A DNA stretch of 64,000 nucleotides from Nocardioides sp. CER19 (GTDB lineage: Bacteria > Actinomycetota > Actinomycetes > Propionibacteriales > Nocardioidaceae), in assembly GCF_029846275.1 (NCBI RefSeq), contig NZ_JARVWS010000001.1, positions 806,001 through 870,000 of the forward strand, in the 5' to 3' direction. Shown here one piece after another: positions 35,475 through 44,252 of the stretch. The notes beneath the pieces were generated by a model. That model had not been told where the DNA came from. It did no database searches and worked only from the letters and a program-made list of their open reading frames with translations. The number at the start of each line of letters is the position of its first letter. Position 1 is the stretch's first letter. The position numbers and the translations under genes were made by a program.

Positions 35475-37283
35475 TCAGTGCCCCTCGTCCGGCGTTCGCA
35501 CCGGGAGGACGATCCGGACGGTGGTGCCCTGTCCGAGCGTGGAGCGGACCTCCGCGCGGCCGCCGTGCCGGCGCAGGATCCGGTCCACCATGCCCAGCCC
35601 GAGCCCGCTGCCGGGACGGGTCAGCGCCGCGGGGTCCTGGGAGCGGAAGAAGCTGGTGAAGAGCCGTCCCTGGTCCTCCGGCGAGATCCCGATCCCGTGG
35701 TCGACGACCGTCACCTCGACGGCGTCACGTGAGGCGGTCACCACCACGTCGACCTGGCTCCCGTCGTCACTGAACTTGATGCCGTTGCCGATGACGTTGG
35801 CCAGCATGGTCCGCAGCTCGGTCGGATCTCCCCTGACGACCAGCGGCTCCTCGGGCAGGGTGGTCCGGAGCGTGATGCGACGCTGGCCCATCGACGCGGC
35901 GAACGCGGCCTCGACCTGCCCGAACACCGGCCTGAGGTCGACGTCCCGCTCGACGAGCGGCGTGTCCGGGTCGGCCAGCTTGGACAGGAGGAGCAGGTTG
36001 TCGACGACGCGGCCCATCCGGTGTGCGTTCGCGTCGACGTCGGCGAGCCGGGCGAGGGCCGCGGGGTCGCCGTCCAGCTCCGCCTCGAGCAGCTCGCCGT
36101 TGGCCAGGAGCACCGTCAGCGGGTTCTTCAGCTCGTGCGAGATCATCGCGATCAGCCGACTCTTGTGGGCGTCGAGCTCGCGCAGCTCGCGGACCAGCTC
36201 CTGGACCCGGGTGTAGGTCTGCCCGTTGCGGATGATGCGGCCCAGGTCGCGCGCGACCTCGGTGGCCAGGTCGAGCTCGGCCCCCGACCAGTCCGGCTGC
36301 CCCGGCTCGCGGGCCATGACCAGGGACCCGAGGCACTCGCTCCCGGCACCGATGGGGGCGTGGAGGACCGAGCCGAAGCCGGTCTCCCGCACGAGGGCCC
36401 GGAGGACATCGGTGGCCTCGTCGTCGAGCACCGTGTTGCGGCTGCGCCCGTCCACGTAGACGATCGCCGCCCGCTGGTGCTCCCAGAGCCCCTCGGCGGC
36501 GAGGCTGAGGTTGTCGGCGACCTCCTGCGACGGCGTGCCGACCGGCAGCTGGTGCCGGCTTCCCGGCAGCAGCGTCTCCGCCGAGCCCATGATCCGCAGC
36601 CACAGCCCCGCCGCGGCGAACGCCTCGAGGAACGCCGGGCCGGTCTCGTCGAGGAGCGTGTCGAGGGAGAGGTGGCGCGACGCCGTGCGCAGCAGCAGGC
36701 GGGCGCTCTCGGCCAGCGCGAGCCGACCCTCGAGCGCCTCGCGCTCGAGCGCCGAGATCATGACGCCGGCGGCCTCCTCGGCGTACCTGTCCATGACGCG
36801 GCGGTGAGCCGCGTCCGGGTAGCGGCCCGTGCGCGGCTCATCGACCGAGATCGCGCCGACGAGCTCGCCGGTGGCGTCGTGGATCGGCGCGATCGCGCCG
36901 TCGTTGGGGTGCCAGGCACCGTCGCCCTCGACGGCCGCGGGCTCACGCACCCAGACCCAGTTGCCGCGCGGCGCCCGGTCGTGGCGCACGAACTGGAACC
37001 GCCCCCAGCTCTCGGCCACGTCGACGAGCGCCTCCAGGTGGGCGACCGGCCAGCGGGCGCCGAGCATCTCGTCGACGCTCTCCACCGTGCCGTCGGCCCG
37101 CTGACCGCCGGCCGTCCCGGCGACGGCGACCACGACGAGGTCGTCGCCCTGGCGCACGCTGAGCACCACCATGCCGAAGCCGACGAGCTCGGCGAGGCCC
37201 TCGGCGATGATCTGGAGCGCGTCCCGGAACGACTGCTCGGACCAGGAGGCGGCGCTCGGCGCGGAGCTCGTCGGCCTCGTCAT
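35475..37283 (-). CDS. GAF-domain sensor histidine kinase, paralogue C
   Basis: 602 residues. The sensor region has AWHPNDGA near 124-131 and the second GAF has Cys317 (PIGAGSECLG). Kinase core: ISHELKNP with His383, NVIGNGIKFS, DHGIGI, GSGLGLGM; active by sequence. ATG 37283 is chosen because it lies 7 bp after the stop of paralogue D, with GGCGGG before it, implying coupled translation. The open frame extends further upstream, but only inside gene D. Confidence 0.91.
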   Translation of the reverse strand: MTRPTSSAPSAASWSEQSFRDALQIIAEGLAELVGFGMVVLSVRQGDDLVVVAVAGTAGGQRADGTVESVDEMLGARWPVAHLEALVDVAESWGRFQFVRHDRAPRGNWVWVREPAAVEGDGAWHPNDGAIAPIHDATGELVGAISVDEPRTGRYPDAAHRRVMDRYAEEAAGVMISALEREALEGRLALAESARLLLRTASRHLSLDTLLDETGPAFLEAFAAAGLWLRIMGSAETLLPGSRHQLPVGTPSQEVADNLSLAAEGLWEHQRAAIVYVDGRSRNTVLDDEATDVLRALVRETGFGSVLHAPIGAGSECLGSLVMAREPGQPDWSGAELDLATEVARDLGRIIRNGQTYTRVQELVRELRELDAHKSRLIAMISHELKNPLTVLLANGELLEAELDGDPAALARLADVDANAHRMGRVVDNLLLLSKLADPDTPLVERDVDLRPVFGQVEAAFAASMGQRRITLRTTLPEEPLVVRGDPTELRTMLANVIGNGIKFSDDGSQVDVVVTASRDAVEVTVVDHGIGISPEDQGRLFTSFFRSQDPAALTRPGSGLGLGMVDRILRRHGGRAEVRSTLGQGTTVRIVLPVRTPDEGH

Positions 37284-37290
37284 CCCGCCG

Positions 37291-39072
37291 TCACCCCGCC
37301 GCCGGGAGCAGGACGCGGAACGTGGTGCCGGAGCCGACCTGGGAGTCGACCTCGATCCGGCCTCGGTGACGGCGCACGATGCGGTCGACGATCGCGAGGC
37401 CGAGCCCGGTCCCGGGCCGCCGGAGGGCGTCCGTGTCCGCCGAACGGAAGAACTCGGTGAACAGCCGGGGCAGGTCCTCGGCGGCGATGCCGATCCCGTC
37501 GTCCGCGACGATGAGCTCGACCATGCTGTCCTCCTCCGCGCGCCGGAGCGTGATGGTGATGTTGCCTCCATCGCCGGTGTACTTCACCGCGTTGTTCACC
37601 AGGTTGACGACCACCCGGTCGAGCTCCACGGCGTCGCCCAGCGCGACGGTGGGGGTGAACGCCGGCGTCCGCACCCGGAGGGTCAGACCCCGCTCCCTCG
37701 CGGCGACCTCGGTCAGCTCGCTGACCTCGCGCACGATCGGCAGCAGGTCCACCGGTCCTGCAGCGAGCTCGTTCTGCGGGTCGGCCACCCGGGTCAGCAG
37801 GAGCAGGTCCTCGACGAGCCGGACCATGCGCTCGGACGTGCGCTCCATCGTGTCGAGCGCCCGGCGCGCGAAGCCGGGGAGCGGTGCCGGGTCGATCTGG
37901 TCGAGGTCCTCGACGATCGCCGACAGCGGCCGGCGCAGCTCCCTGGTGACGGTCGTGATCAGCCGGTTCTTGTAGTCGTCGAGGGCGCGCAGCTCGTGGG
38001 CCAGCCGGTCCTCCCTCTCGTAGGCCCGGGCGTTGATGAGCAGCTGGCCGAGGTCGCCGCCCAGCCCGAAGGTGTACGCCGTCTCCGCCTCGGTCCACCG
38101 CGGCGCGGCGGTGCTTCGGACGAACGTCAGCGACCCGACGCACTCGTCCCCGACCCCGAGCGGCACGAGGAGGAGCGACCCGGTCCCCGAGTCACGGATG
38201 TAGTCCTGGATCGTGCGGTTGTCGTCGTCGTCGTCCAGGTTGACCAGCTCGTCGCGGTAGAGGATGCCGACCTGCTGGCGGCGCCAGAGCTTGCGGCTGG
38301 CCCGCTCGGCGATCGCGGCGGTCCTCGGCCGGCGGGGCAGCGGCGTACCGTCGGTGCGTTCGGCCACCACGGTGCGGCCGTCGTCGGTGAAGGCGCGCAG
38401 GAACAGACCGCTGCTCCCGGTCGACGCGAGCAGGGCGTCGCCGGCGCGGTCGAGGACCGCGGAGACGTCGAGGTCGCTGGACGCCCGGCGGATCACCTCG
38501 CGGGCGAAGTCGGCCAGCCGCAGCTGGGCGGCGAGCCGCGCCCGCTCGAGCGCGCCCACCACCGCGCGCTCGGCCTGGACCGCGAAGCGCTCGAGGACGG
38601 CGCGTCGCTCCGGACCCGGCCGTCGGCCGTCGTCCGGGATGTCGATGGAGAGCGTGGCCCGCAGCCGCCCGTGGCCGTCGCGGAGGAGCGCGACGAGCAG
38701 GTCCTCGGGATGCCACGCGTCCTCGGCGTCGATGACCTCGAAGTCGCCGACCCACCCGGGCAGGCCGGCGCCGGTGACGCGCTCATGGGGCACGAACGTG
38801 AACCGCCCCCACCGGTCGCCCAGCCGGAGCTCCTCGTAGAGCGCCGCGACCGGGGTCGTGTGCGTCGCCAGAAGCGCCCGCGCCTCGTCGCTCCCGGACA
38901 CGACGGCCGTGTGGAGCAGGCCGTCGTCGCGCACCACCCCGATCGCGGCGACCCCGAAGCCGGCGAGCTCGACCAGGGCCTCCGCGACCAGTCGCAGCGC
39001 GGAGTAGGTGAGGTCGTCGAGCCACGCCGCGTGCGCAGCAGGGGGCTGCGCGAGCTCCGCGGGATCGGGCAT
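37291..39072 (-). CDS. GAF-domain histidine-kinase paralogue D, phospho-acceptor His replaced by Arg
   Basis: 593 residues with the same two-GAF layout (AWHPEDLL at 119-126; Cys311 in PLGVGDECVGS). The H-box reads TVTRELRRPLSA: Arg377 (codon at 37942-37944, AGG on this strand) stands where A, B and C have the phosphorylated histidine. The ATPase motifs NLVNNAVKYT, DDGIGI and GTGLGLAI are intact. It should bind ATP but not autophosphorylate in the usual way. It is first in the four-gene run and divergent from purF. Possibly a regulatory pseudokinase. Confidence 0.9.
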   Translation of the reverse strand: MPDPAELAQPPAAHAAWLDDLTYSALRLVAEALVELAGFGVAAIGVVRDDGLLHTAVVSGSDEARALLATHTTPVAALYEELRLGDRWGRFTFVPHERVTGAGLPGWVGDFEVIDAEDAWHPEDLLVALLRDGHGRLRATLSIDIPDDGRRPGPERRAVLERFAVQAERAVVGALERARLAAQLRLADFAREVIRRASSDLDVSAVLDRAGDALLASTGSSGLFLRAFTDDGRTVVAERTDGTPLPRRPRTAAIAERASRKLWRRQQVGILYRDELVNLDDDDDNRTIQDYIRDSGTGSLLLVPLGVGDECVGSLTFVRSTAAPRWTEAETAYTFGLGGDLGQLLINARAYEREDRLAHELRALDDYKNRLITTVTRELRRPLSAIVEDLDQIDPAPLPGFARRALDTMERTSERMVRLVEDLLLLTRVADPQNELAAGPVDLLPIVREVSELTEVAARERGLTLRVRTPAFTPTVALGDAVELDRVVVNLVNNAVKYTGDGGNITITLRRAEEDSMVELIVADDGIGIAAEDLPRLFTEFFRSADTDALRRPGTGLGLAIVDRIVRRHRGRIEVDSQVGSGTTFRVLLPAAG

Positions 39073-39236
39073 TCACTCACCAACGCTTGGACGGCACGGA
39101 CACGGGATCTCCGAGAGGCCGCACAACGCCTCCCGAGGTGGTGCTCCCGCACACGCTGGTGCGCAGAGCGACCGTCCGAGACGGTGGGGCGCTGCGGAAT
39201 CGGCGTACGTCGTGCTTCGCCCGTACAGTAACTGCT
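39073..39236. other. Divergent gap between the kinase run and purF
   Basis: 164 bp. Contains the purF -10 box TACAGT (39224-39229) and a small hairpin ACCGTC-CGA-GACGGT (39171-39185). A clear promoter for the kinase run is not seen. Confidence 0.4.
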
Positions 39237-40697
39237 GTGTGCGGCGTTTTCGGCGTCTGGGCCCCCGGTGAGGAAGTTTCGAAGCTCACCTACTTCGGCC
39301 TCTACTCCCTCCAGCACCGTGGACAGGAGTCTGCGGGCATAGCGGTGAGCAATGGCCGCCAGATCCTGGTCTACAAGGACATGGGCCTCGTGTCCCAGGT
39401 CTTCGACGAGACGACGCTCGACTCGCTCCAGGGCCACGTGGCGATCGGTCACTCGCGCTACTCGACGACCGGTGCCAGCACGTGGCAGAACGCCCAGCCG
39501 ACGTTCCGGCCGTCCTCCGAGGGCTCCATCGCGCTCGGCCACAACGGCAACATCGTCAACACCCATGAGCTGCGCGACATGGTCGACCGGCTCCCCGGAC
39601 CGGTCGACGAGCTCGACCTGCACCGCGGCGGCGCGCCGGTCGCCACCAACGACACCAGCCTGCTCACCGAGCTGCTCGCGCACCATCCGGACTGCACCAT
39701 CGAGGAGCGGGCCGTCGAGGTGCTGCCCTCGGTGCGCGGAGCGTTCTGCCTGGTCTGGATGGACGAGGACACGTTGTACGCCGCCCGCGACCCGCAGGGC
39801 ATCCGGCCGCTCGTCCTCGGCCGGCTCGACCGTGGCTGGGTGGTCGCGTCCGAGGACGCCGCCCTGGCGACGATCGGGGCGAGCGTCGTGCGCGAGGTCG
39901 AGCCCGGCGAGCTGATCGTCATCAACTCCGACGGCCTGCGCTCCCGGCGGTTCGCCGAGCCCGAGCGCAAGGGCTGTGTCTTCGAGTACGTCTACCTCGC
40001 CCGACCCGATGCCGACATCGCCGGCCGTGGCGTCCACGAGGCCCGGGTCGAGATGGGTCGCCAGCTGGCCCGCGAGTTCCCGGTCGACGCCGACCTCGTC
40101 ATGCCGGTGCCCGAGTCGGGCACCCCCGCCGCCACCGGGTACGCCGAGGAGAGCGGCATCCCGTTCGGCCAGGGCTTCGTCAAGAACTCCTACGTCGGCC
40201 GCACCTTCATCCAGCCGTCGCAGACGCTGCGCCAGCTCGGCATCCGGCTCAAGCTCAACGCGCTCGAGCACATGATCCGGGGCAAGCGCATCGTCGTGGT
40301 CGACGACTCCATCGTGCGCGGCAACACGCAGCGGGCCCAGGTGCGGATGCTCCGCGAGGCCGGCGCGCTCGAGGTCCACGTCCGGATCTCCAGCCCGCCG
40401 GTGAAGTGGCCGTGCTTCTACGGCATCGACTTCGCGACCCGCGCCGAGCTCATCGCCAACGGGCTCGAGGTCGACGAGATCGCGTCCTCCATCGGTGCCG
40501 ACTCCCTGGGCTACATCTCGCTCCAGGGCATGGTCGAGGCCACGCGCCAGCCGATGTCGTCGCTGTGCACCGCCTGCTTCACCGGCACCTACCCGGTCGA
40601 GCTGCCTGACGAGAGCCTGCTCGGCAAGCACCTCCTCGAGGTGTCGCTCCAGTCGCCGACCATGGGCAAGGCCCTGCCTGTGCTCAACAACCCCTGA
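39237..40697 (+). CDS. purF: Amidophosphoribosyltransferase
   Basis: First committed step of purine synthesis. 486 residues. GTG 39237 is followed directly by Cys (MCGVFGVWAPG), the N-terminal nucleophile after Met removal, which fixes the start; no propeptide is present. The PRPP motif is IVVVDDSIVRGNT. Cysteines in KWPCFYGID and SLCTACFTGTYP match the Bacillus-type [4Fe-4S] form. A -10 box TACAGT lies 7 nt upstream (leaderless). purM follows after 31 bp with its own ribosome site, probably the same transcript. Confidence 0.97.
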   Translation: MCGVFGVWAPGEEVSKLTYFGLYSLQHRGQESAGIAVSNGRQILVYKDMGLVSQVFDETTLDSLQGHVAIGHSRYSTTGASTWQNAQPTFRPSSEGSIALGHNGNIVNTHELRDMVDRLPGPVDELDLHRGGAPVATNDTSLLTELLAHHPDCTIEERAVEVLPSVRGAFCLVWMDEDTLYAARDPQGIRPLVLGRLDRGWVVASEDAALATIGASVVREVEPGELIVINSDGLRSRRFAEPERKGCVFEYVYLARPDADIAGRGVHEARVEMGRQLAREFPVDADLVMPVPESGTPAATGYAEESGIPFGQGFVKNSYVGRTFIQPSQTLRQLGIRLKLNALEHMIRGKRIVVVDDSIVRGNTQRAQVRMLREAGALEVHVRISSPPVKWPCFYGIDFATRAELIANGLEVDEIASSIGADSLGYISLQGMVEATRQPMSSLCTACFTGTYPVELPDESLLGKHLLEVSLQSPTMGKALPVLNNP

Positions 40698-40728
40698 CCC
40701 GTCGTACTCCCTGATCGGAGCCCTGTCC

Positions 40729-41790
40729 GTGACCAACGCCTACGCCGCATCCGGTGTCGACATCGAGGCCGCCGACAAGGCGATCGACCTGATGAAGGAG
40801 TGGGTCGAGAAGGCCCGCCGGCCCGAGATGCTGGGCGGCCTGGGCGGGTTCGCCGGGCTCTTCGACGCCTCGGCGCTGCTCAGCTACAGGCGCCCCCTGC
40901 TCGCCACGTCCACCGACGGTGTCGGGACCAAGGTCGAGATCGCCCGCCGCATGGACGTGCACGACACCATCGGCTACGACCTGGTCGGCATGGTCGTCGA
41001 CGACCTCGTCGTCTGCGGCGCGGAGCCGCTCTTCATGACCGACTACATCGCCACCGGCAAGGTCGTGCCCGAGAAGATCGCGGCCATCGTCAAGGGCATC
41101 GCCTCGGCGTGCGTCGACGCCGGCGCCGCGCTCATCGGTGGCGAGACCGCCGAGCACCCGGGTCTCCTGGCGCCCGACGAGTACGACGTCGCCGGCGCCA
41201 CCACCGGCGTGGTCGAGGCCGACGACCTGCTCGGCGCCCACCTGGTCGCCGAGGGCGACGTCGTGATCGCGATGGCGTCCTCCGGACTGCACTCCAACGG
41301 CTACTCGCTGGTCCGCCACGTGCTGCTCCAGCAGGGCGGGCTCGACCTGACGGCGCACGTCGACGAGCTCGGCCGGACGCTGGGCGAGGAGCTGCTCGTC
41401 CCGACCCGCATCTACGCCAAGGCCTGCCTGCGGGTGGCCCGCGAGACCGGCACCCACGCGATGTCGCACGTCACCGGCGGCGGCCTCGCCGCCAACCTCG
41501 AGCGGGTCATGCCGAAGGAGCTGACGGCGACCGTCGAGCGTGGCACCTGGACGCCCGGGGCCGTCTTCTCGCTGGTCAAGGGCGTGGGTGACGTATCCCA
41601 GGCGGACCTCGAGGCCACCCTCAACCAGGGCGTCGGCATGGTCGCGCTGACCCCCGCCGCCGACGCCGACCGGACCATCGCGATCCTCGCCGAGTCGGGG
41701 ATCCCCGCGTGGGTCGCGGGGTCGGTCGCGCGGGCCGGCGAGGGCGACGAGGGCCGCGTCCGGCTGGTCGGTCAGCACCCCGGCTGGTAG
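40729..41790 (+). CDS. purM: Phosphoribosylformylglycinamidine cyclo-ligase (AIR synthetase)
   Basis: 353 residues. Closes the imidazole ring using ATP. Signatures LLATSTDGVGTKVEIA, LIGGETAEHPG, IAMASSGLHSNGYSLVR and MSHVTGGGLAANLERVMP are present. GTG 40729 has GGAG (40717-40720) 8 nt upstream. It is downstream of purF in the common purF-purM order. Confidence 0.97.
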   Translation: MTNAYAASGVDIEAADKAIDLMKEWVEKARRPEMLGGLGGFAGLFDASALLSYRRPLLATSTDGVGTKVEIARRMDVHDTIGYDLVGMVVDDLVVCGAEPLFMTDYIATGKVVPEKIAAIVKGIASACVDAGAALIGGETAEHPGLLAPDEYDVAGATTGVVEADDLLGAHLVAEGDVVIAMASSGLHSNGYSLVRHVLLQQGGLDLTAHVDELGRTLGEELLVPTRIYAKACLRVARETGTHAMSHVTGGGLAANLERVMPKELTATVERGTWTPGAVFSLVKGVGDVSQADLEATLNQGVGMVALTPAADADRTIAILAESGIPAWVAGSVARAGEGDEGRVRLVGQHPGW

Positions 41791-41951
41791 CCGTCAGGCG
41801 GCCCGACGGCGACGTTCGCAACCCGCGAACAGGTTTTCGACGTCCCGGTTCGCGGGAACGACCGGCGAACAGGTAGCGTTGGCCCCACGACAACTTTGTG
41901 AGACAGCCCGGGAGCCTCGGTGCCCCGGCCTAGTGCGAGGGGGCTGACCCT
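41791..41951. promoter_or_regulatory. purM-DUF3073 gap with inverted and direct repeats
   Basis: CCCGCGAAC (41822-41830) and GTTCGCGGG (41848-41856) form a 9-bp stem with a 17-nt loop. The word GCGAACAGGT occurs inside it and again at about 41865-41874. This could be the purM terminator or a regulator site for the next gene. In Streptomyces a bldC gene is near here; none is present. Confidence 0.45.
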
Positions 41952-42128
41952 ATGGGGCGCGGCCGTGCGAAAGCCAAGCAGACCAAGGTCGCCCGCGACC
42001 TGAAGTACCGTACTCACGAGACGGACCTCAGTGCGCTCGCGCGGGAGCTGCATGGCGGCTCCGACGACGACGAGCAGCCCGAGGACGTCGACGAGTGGTC
42101 GGACTACGCCGACCGCGACTCGCGCTAG
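41952..42128 (+). CDS. DUF3073 small protein
   Basis: 58 residues: MGRGRAKAKQTKVARDLKYRTHETD..., a basic N-terminal half and an acidic C-terminal half (DDDEQPEDVDEWSDY), the DUF3073 pattern found across actinobacteria. GAGGGGG (about 41937-41943) gives a good ribosome site. It ends in TAG at 42126-42128; CTAG is shared with the convergent gene's stop. The function is unknown; the basic half may bind nucleic acid (inference). Confidence 0.88.
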   Translation: MGRGRAKAKQTKVARDLKYRTHETDLSALARELHGGSDDDEQPEDVDEWSDYADRDSR

Positions 42129-43480
42129 TCGCTGACCTCCCTCGCGATCACGACGGCACCATGGGTGCCGTAGCCGGGCAGCCGCCCGCCGGTCGGCGTT
42201 CCGTCGAACCCGACCAGCAGCATGCCCTGTGACGTCGGCACGAGGGTCGGCCACGGCAGGTTCGTCGGGTACGGCGCCTCGAGGGTGCCGACCTGGCGAA
42301 GGTCCAGGTCGAACACCGGGTACGCCGCCCGGTGGGCGCGCCTGTTGTCGCGCCCGTCGCTCGCCACGACCCGCCACGCGGGCTCGCCGGCCGCGTCGGT
42401 CGACAGGCGCGCCAGCGTCGTGCCCTCGGTCGCCCGGCGGCCGCTGGCGGCGCCGCGCACCGCGAGGCGGTCGAGCGACGGACCGGTCGCGAGCACGGGG
42501 TGGAAGTCGAAGTAGCGGCGAGCGCTCACGAAGCCCACGAGCCACTGCTGCTCGCCGGTCGAGTCTGCCGGCACCCGCACCAGGTGCGGGTCCCACACGC
42601 CGACGCTGCGCAGACCCGTCGTGGGCAGGTGCAGCGGCTCGGTGTCGACGACGTGACGCCCGCTGAGCAGGTCGGCGGAGGTCCGGCCCAGCTCCACGTG
42701 GACGTGGTCCACCGCGGGGTCGACGAAGTCGCCCCACGTGCTGGTGGCGACGACCCACTCGTCGCCGTCGCGCAGGAGGTGGATCGCGTGGTCGCCGTAG
42801 ACCTGCTCACCGCGGCGGAAGAACATGTCGCTGCGATGACTCAGTGCGAGCGTGGCGGGGTCCAGCTCCCACAGGCTGGCGTGGCCGGTGCCGAAGAACC
42901 CCGGTCCGGCGCTGGTGGCGGTGAGCAGGATCCGTCCGTCCGGCGAGTACGGCGCCCCGTCGGCCTTGCTGACGAGCCGGAGGTCGCGCAGGCCCAGCTG
43001 CCCGAAAGCGCCGGCGCGGACCCGGCCGACCTCGCCGCCAGCGCGCACCCGCAGGCCGGCGCACCACTGCGGGTCGGAGGTGTCCACGCGGTCGGTGAGG
43101 TCGAGCTTGGCCCGGGCGGTCCAGTCGGTCCCGCTGCGCGTGAAGACCGTGGCCTGCGGGCCCGTGACCGCCAGGGCGAGGGCGTCGACTGGCGTCCGTG
43201 ATCGTCCGTGCCGTCGGCTGCGCACGACCTGCTCGTCGATCCGCAGGGTGGCGTGCCGGCCTGCGTCCAGCCGTGCGGAGATCGGCCCGGAGAGCGACTC
43301 CAGGGTGACCTCGGCGGTCCCGGAGGTCCCGGAGGTCTCGGCGACGACGGCGACGTAGGGCGCCGGCTGCGGCAGCACGCCGTCGCCCGGTCCCTCGAGC
43401 TCGAACCCGACGGCCCCGGGGGCCACCAGGTCCACCGGCCGGACCCGCACGACCTCCTCGAAACGTGGCAGACCCGTCAC
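42125..43480 (-). CDS. Large beta-propeller-like protein, function unknown
   Basis: 451 residues, no signal peptide. The N-terminal part is a beta-sandwich-like region (AEVTLESLSGPISARLDAGRHATLRIDE), followed by repeated strand-turn motifs (YSPDGRILLTATSAGPGFFGTGHASLWELD, WVVATSTWGDFVDP, VWDPHLVRVP, PWPTLVPTSQGMLLVGFDG) that suggest a propeller resembling GH43/GH32-like folds. GTG 43480 is chosen because TAGGCT (43493-43488, this strand) is 7 nt upstream. It shares its stop tetranucleotide CTAG with the convergent DUF3073 gene. No substrate can be assigned. Confidence 0.65.
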   Translation of the reverse strand: MTGLPRFEEVVRVRPVDLVAPGAVGFELEGPGDGVLPQPAPYVAVVAETSGTSGTAEVTLESLSGPISARLDAGRHATLRIDEQVVRSRRHGRSRTPVDALALAVTGPQATVFTRSGTDWTARAKLDLTDRVDTSDPQWCAGLRVRAGGEVGRVRAGAFGQLGLRDLRLVSKADGAPYSPDGRILLTATSAGPGFFGTGHASLWELDPATLALSHRSDMFFRRGEQVYGDHAIHLLRDGDEWVVATSTWGDFVDPAVDHVHVELGRTSADLLSGRHVVDTEPLHLPTTGLRSVGVWDPHLVRVPADSTGEQQWLVGFVSARRYFDFHPVLATGPSLDRLAVRGAASGRRATEGTTLARLSTDAAGEPAWRVVASDGRDNRRAHRAAYPVFDLDLRQVGTLEAPYPTNLPWPTLVPTSQGMLLVGFDGTPTGGRLPGYGTHGAVVIAREVSD

Positions 43481-43567
43481 CTCACCGAGCCTATGCCCGG
43501 CGCAGTTCCGAACCGGAAAAGGCCCTCGTGGCACGTCCGCGTCACGCTTCTGTCGCAGAACCTTCAT

Positions 43568-43821
43568 GTGCGAGTTTCGAAAACTGGCTCCTGCACTCTT
43601 CCACTAAGGCCCCGGATTGGTAGTGTCTGGACTGCAACAGGTGCAAGTTCCAGCTGGTCTGACGCCTACGGAGTACGTGATCCAACGGCGTTTCTGCTCT
43701 GTGCTCGACCGAGAGACAGCTCTCGCGAGGGACACCACAGGTCGGAGCGACGTATCACCGCATCTGATGTGTGGCCGCCGCAGTGGCGGCCACTCGCCCC
43801 GACTAAGGAGTAGAAGAGCAC
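43568..43821 (+). promoter_or_regulatory. Long 5' leader of the cold-shock gene
   Basis: A -10-like TAGTGT (43620-43625) with TTCCAC 16 bp upstream would give an untranslated leader of about 190 nt. A 9-bp hairpin GTGGCCGCC/GGCGGCCAC (43771-43793) stands just before the ribosome site AAGGAG (43805-43810). Base composition is less GC-rich than nearby coding DNA. Such leaders act as RNA thermosensors in other csp genes. Confidence 0.6.
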
Positions 43822-44025
43822 ATGGCTCAGGGCACCGTTAAGTGGTTCAACGCTGAGAAGGGTTTCGGTTTCATCGCGCAGGAGAACGGCGGCGACGACG
43901 TCTTCGTTCACTACTCGGCGATCCAGACCAACGGCTACAAGTCCCTCGACGAGAACCAGAAGGTCGAGTTCGACGTCACCCAGGGCCCGAAGGGCCCGCA
44001 GGCGGAGAACGTCCGTCCGCTCTGA
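43822..44025 (+). CDS. Cold-shock protein (CspA family)
   Basis: 67-residue single-stranded nucleic-acid-binding OB-fold protein acting as an RNA chaperone. RNP1 KGFGFI is at 13-18 and RNP2 VFVHY at 27-31; [15 protein letters not shown] is canonical. It uses AT-richer optimal codons than neighbours, as in highly expressed genes. It ends 36 bp before a strong terminator and is monocistronic. Confidence 0.97.
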   Translation: MAQGTVKWFNAEKGFGFIAQENGGDDVFVHYSAIQTNGYKSLDENQKVEFDVTQGPKGPQAENVRPL

Positions 44026-44061
44026 TGACCAGCGCCGGCTGAGGCCGGCTCACGGTCCTAC

Positions 44062-44096
44062 GAGGCCCCGTCCCGCGTCATGCGGGACGGGGCCTC
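44062..44096 (+). terminator. Strong hairpin terminator after the cold-shock gene
   Basis: A 15-bp perfect stem (GAGGCCCCGTCCCGC paired with GCGGGACGGGGCCTC) with 5-nt loop GTCAT. No T-run, as is common in this phylum. Confidence 0.9.
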
Positions 44097-44177
44097 TCCC
44101 GTGTGCGGACGCGCTCGGCGTACGCAGGTTGGGGTAAAGCCTTGGCGCGCAGGCCCGGAAACCCCGGATCGGCCTGA

Positions 44178-44202
44178 GTTTCGACCTAGGCTTGAACGGG
44201 TA
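44178..44202 (+). promoter_or_regulatory. Possible sigma-F/B-type promoter of the small acidic gene
   Basis: GTTT (44178-44181) and GGGTA (44198-44202) are 16 bp apart, matching the GTTT-N15-17-GGGTA pattern of actinobacterial stress sigma factors. The gene starts 50 nt downstream. Match by eye only. Confidence 0.45.
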
Positions 44203-44252
44203 GACATACCGCGCCGGGGGAGGTGGACGACGCGGAAGATCGGGAGGGCGAC

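Noticed and set aside
37284..37571. N-terminal extension of kinase C
   Set aside because: It lies fully inside kinase D in another frame; ATG 37283 matches the paralogues' N-termini and the 7-bp operon spacing.
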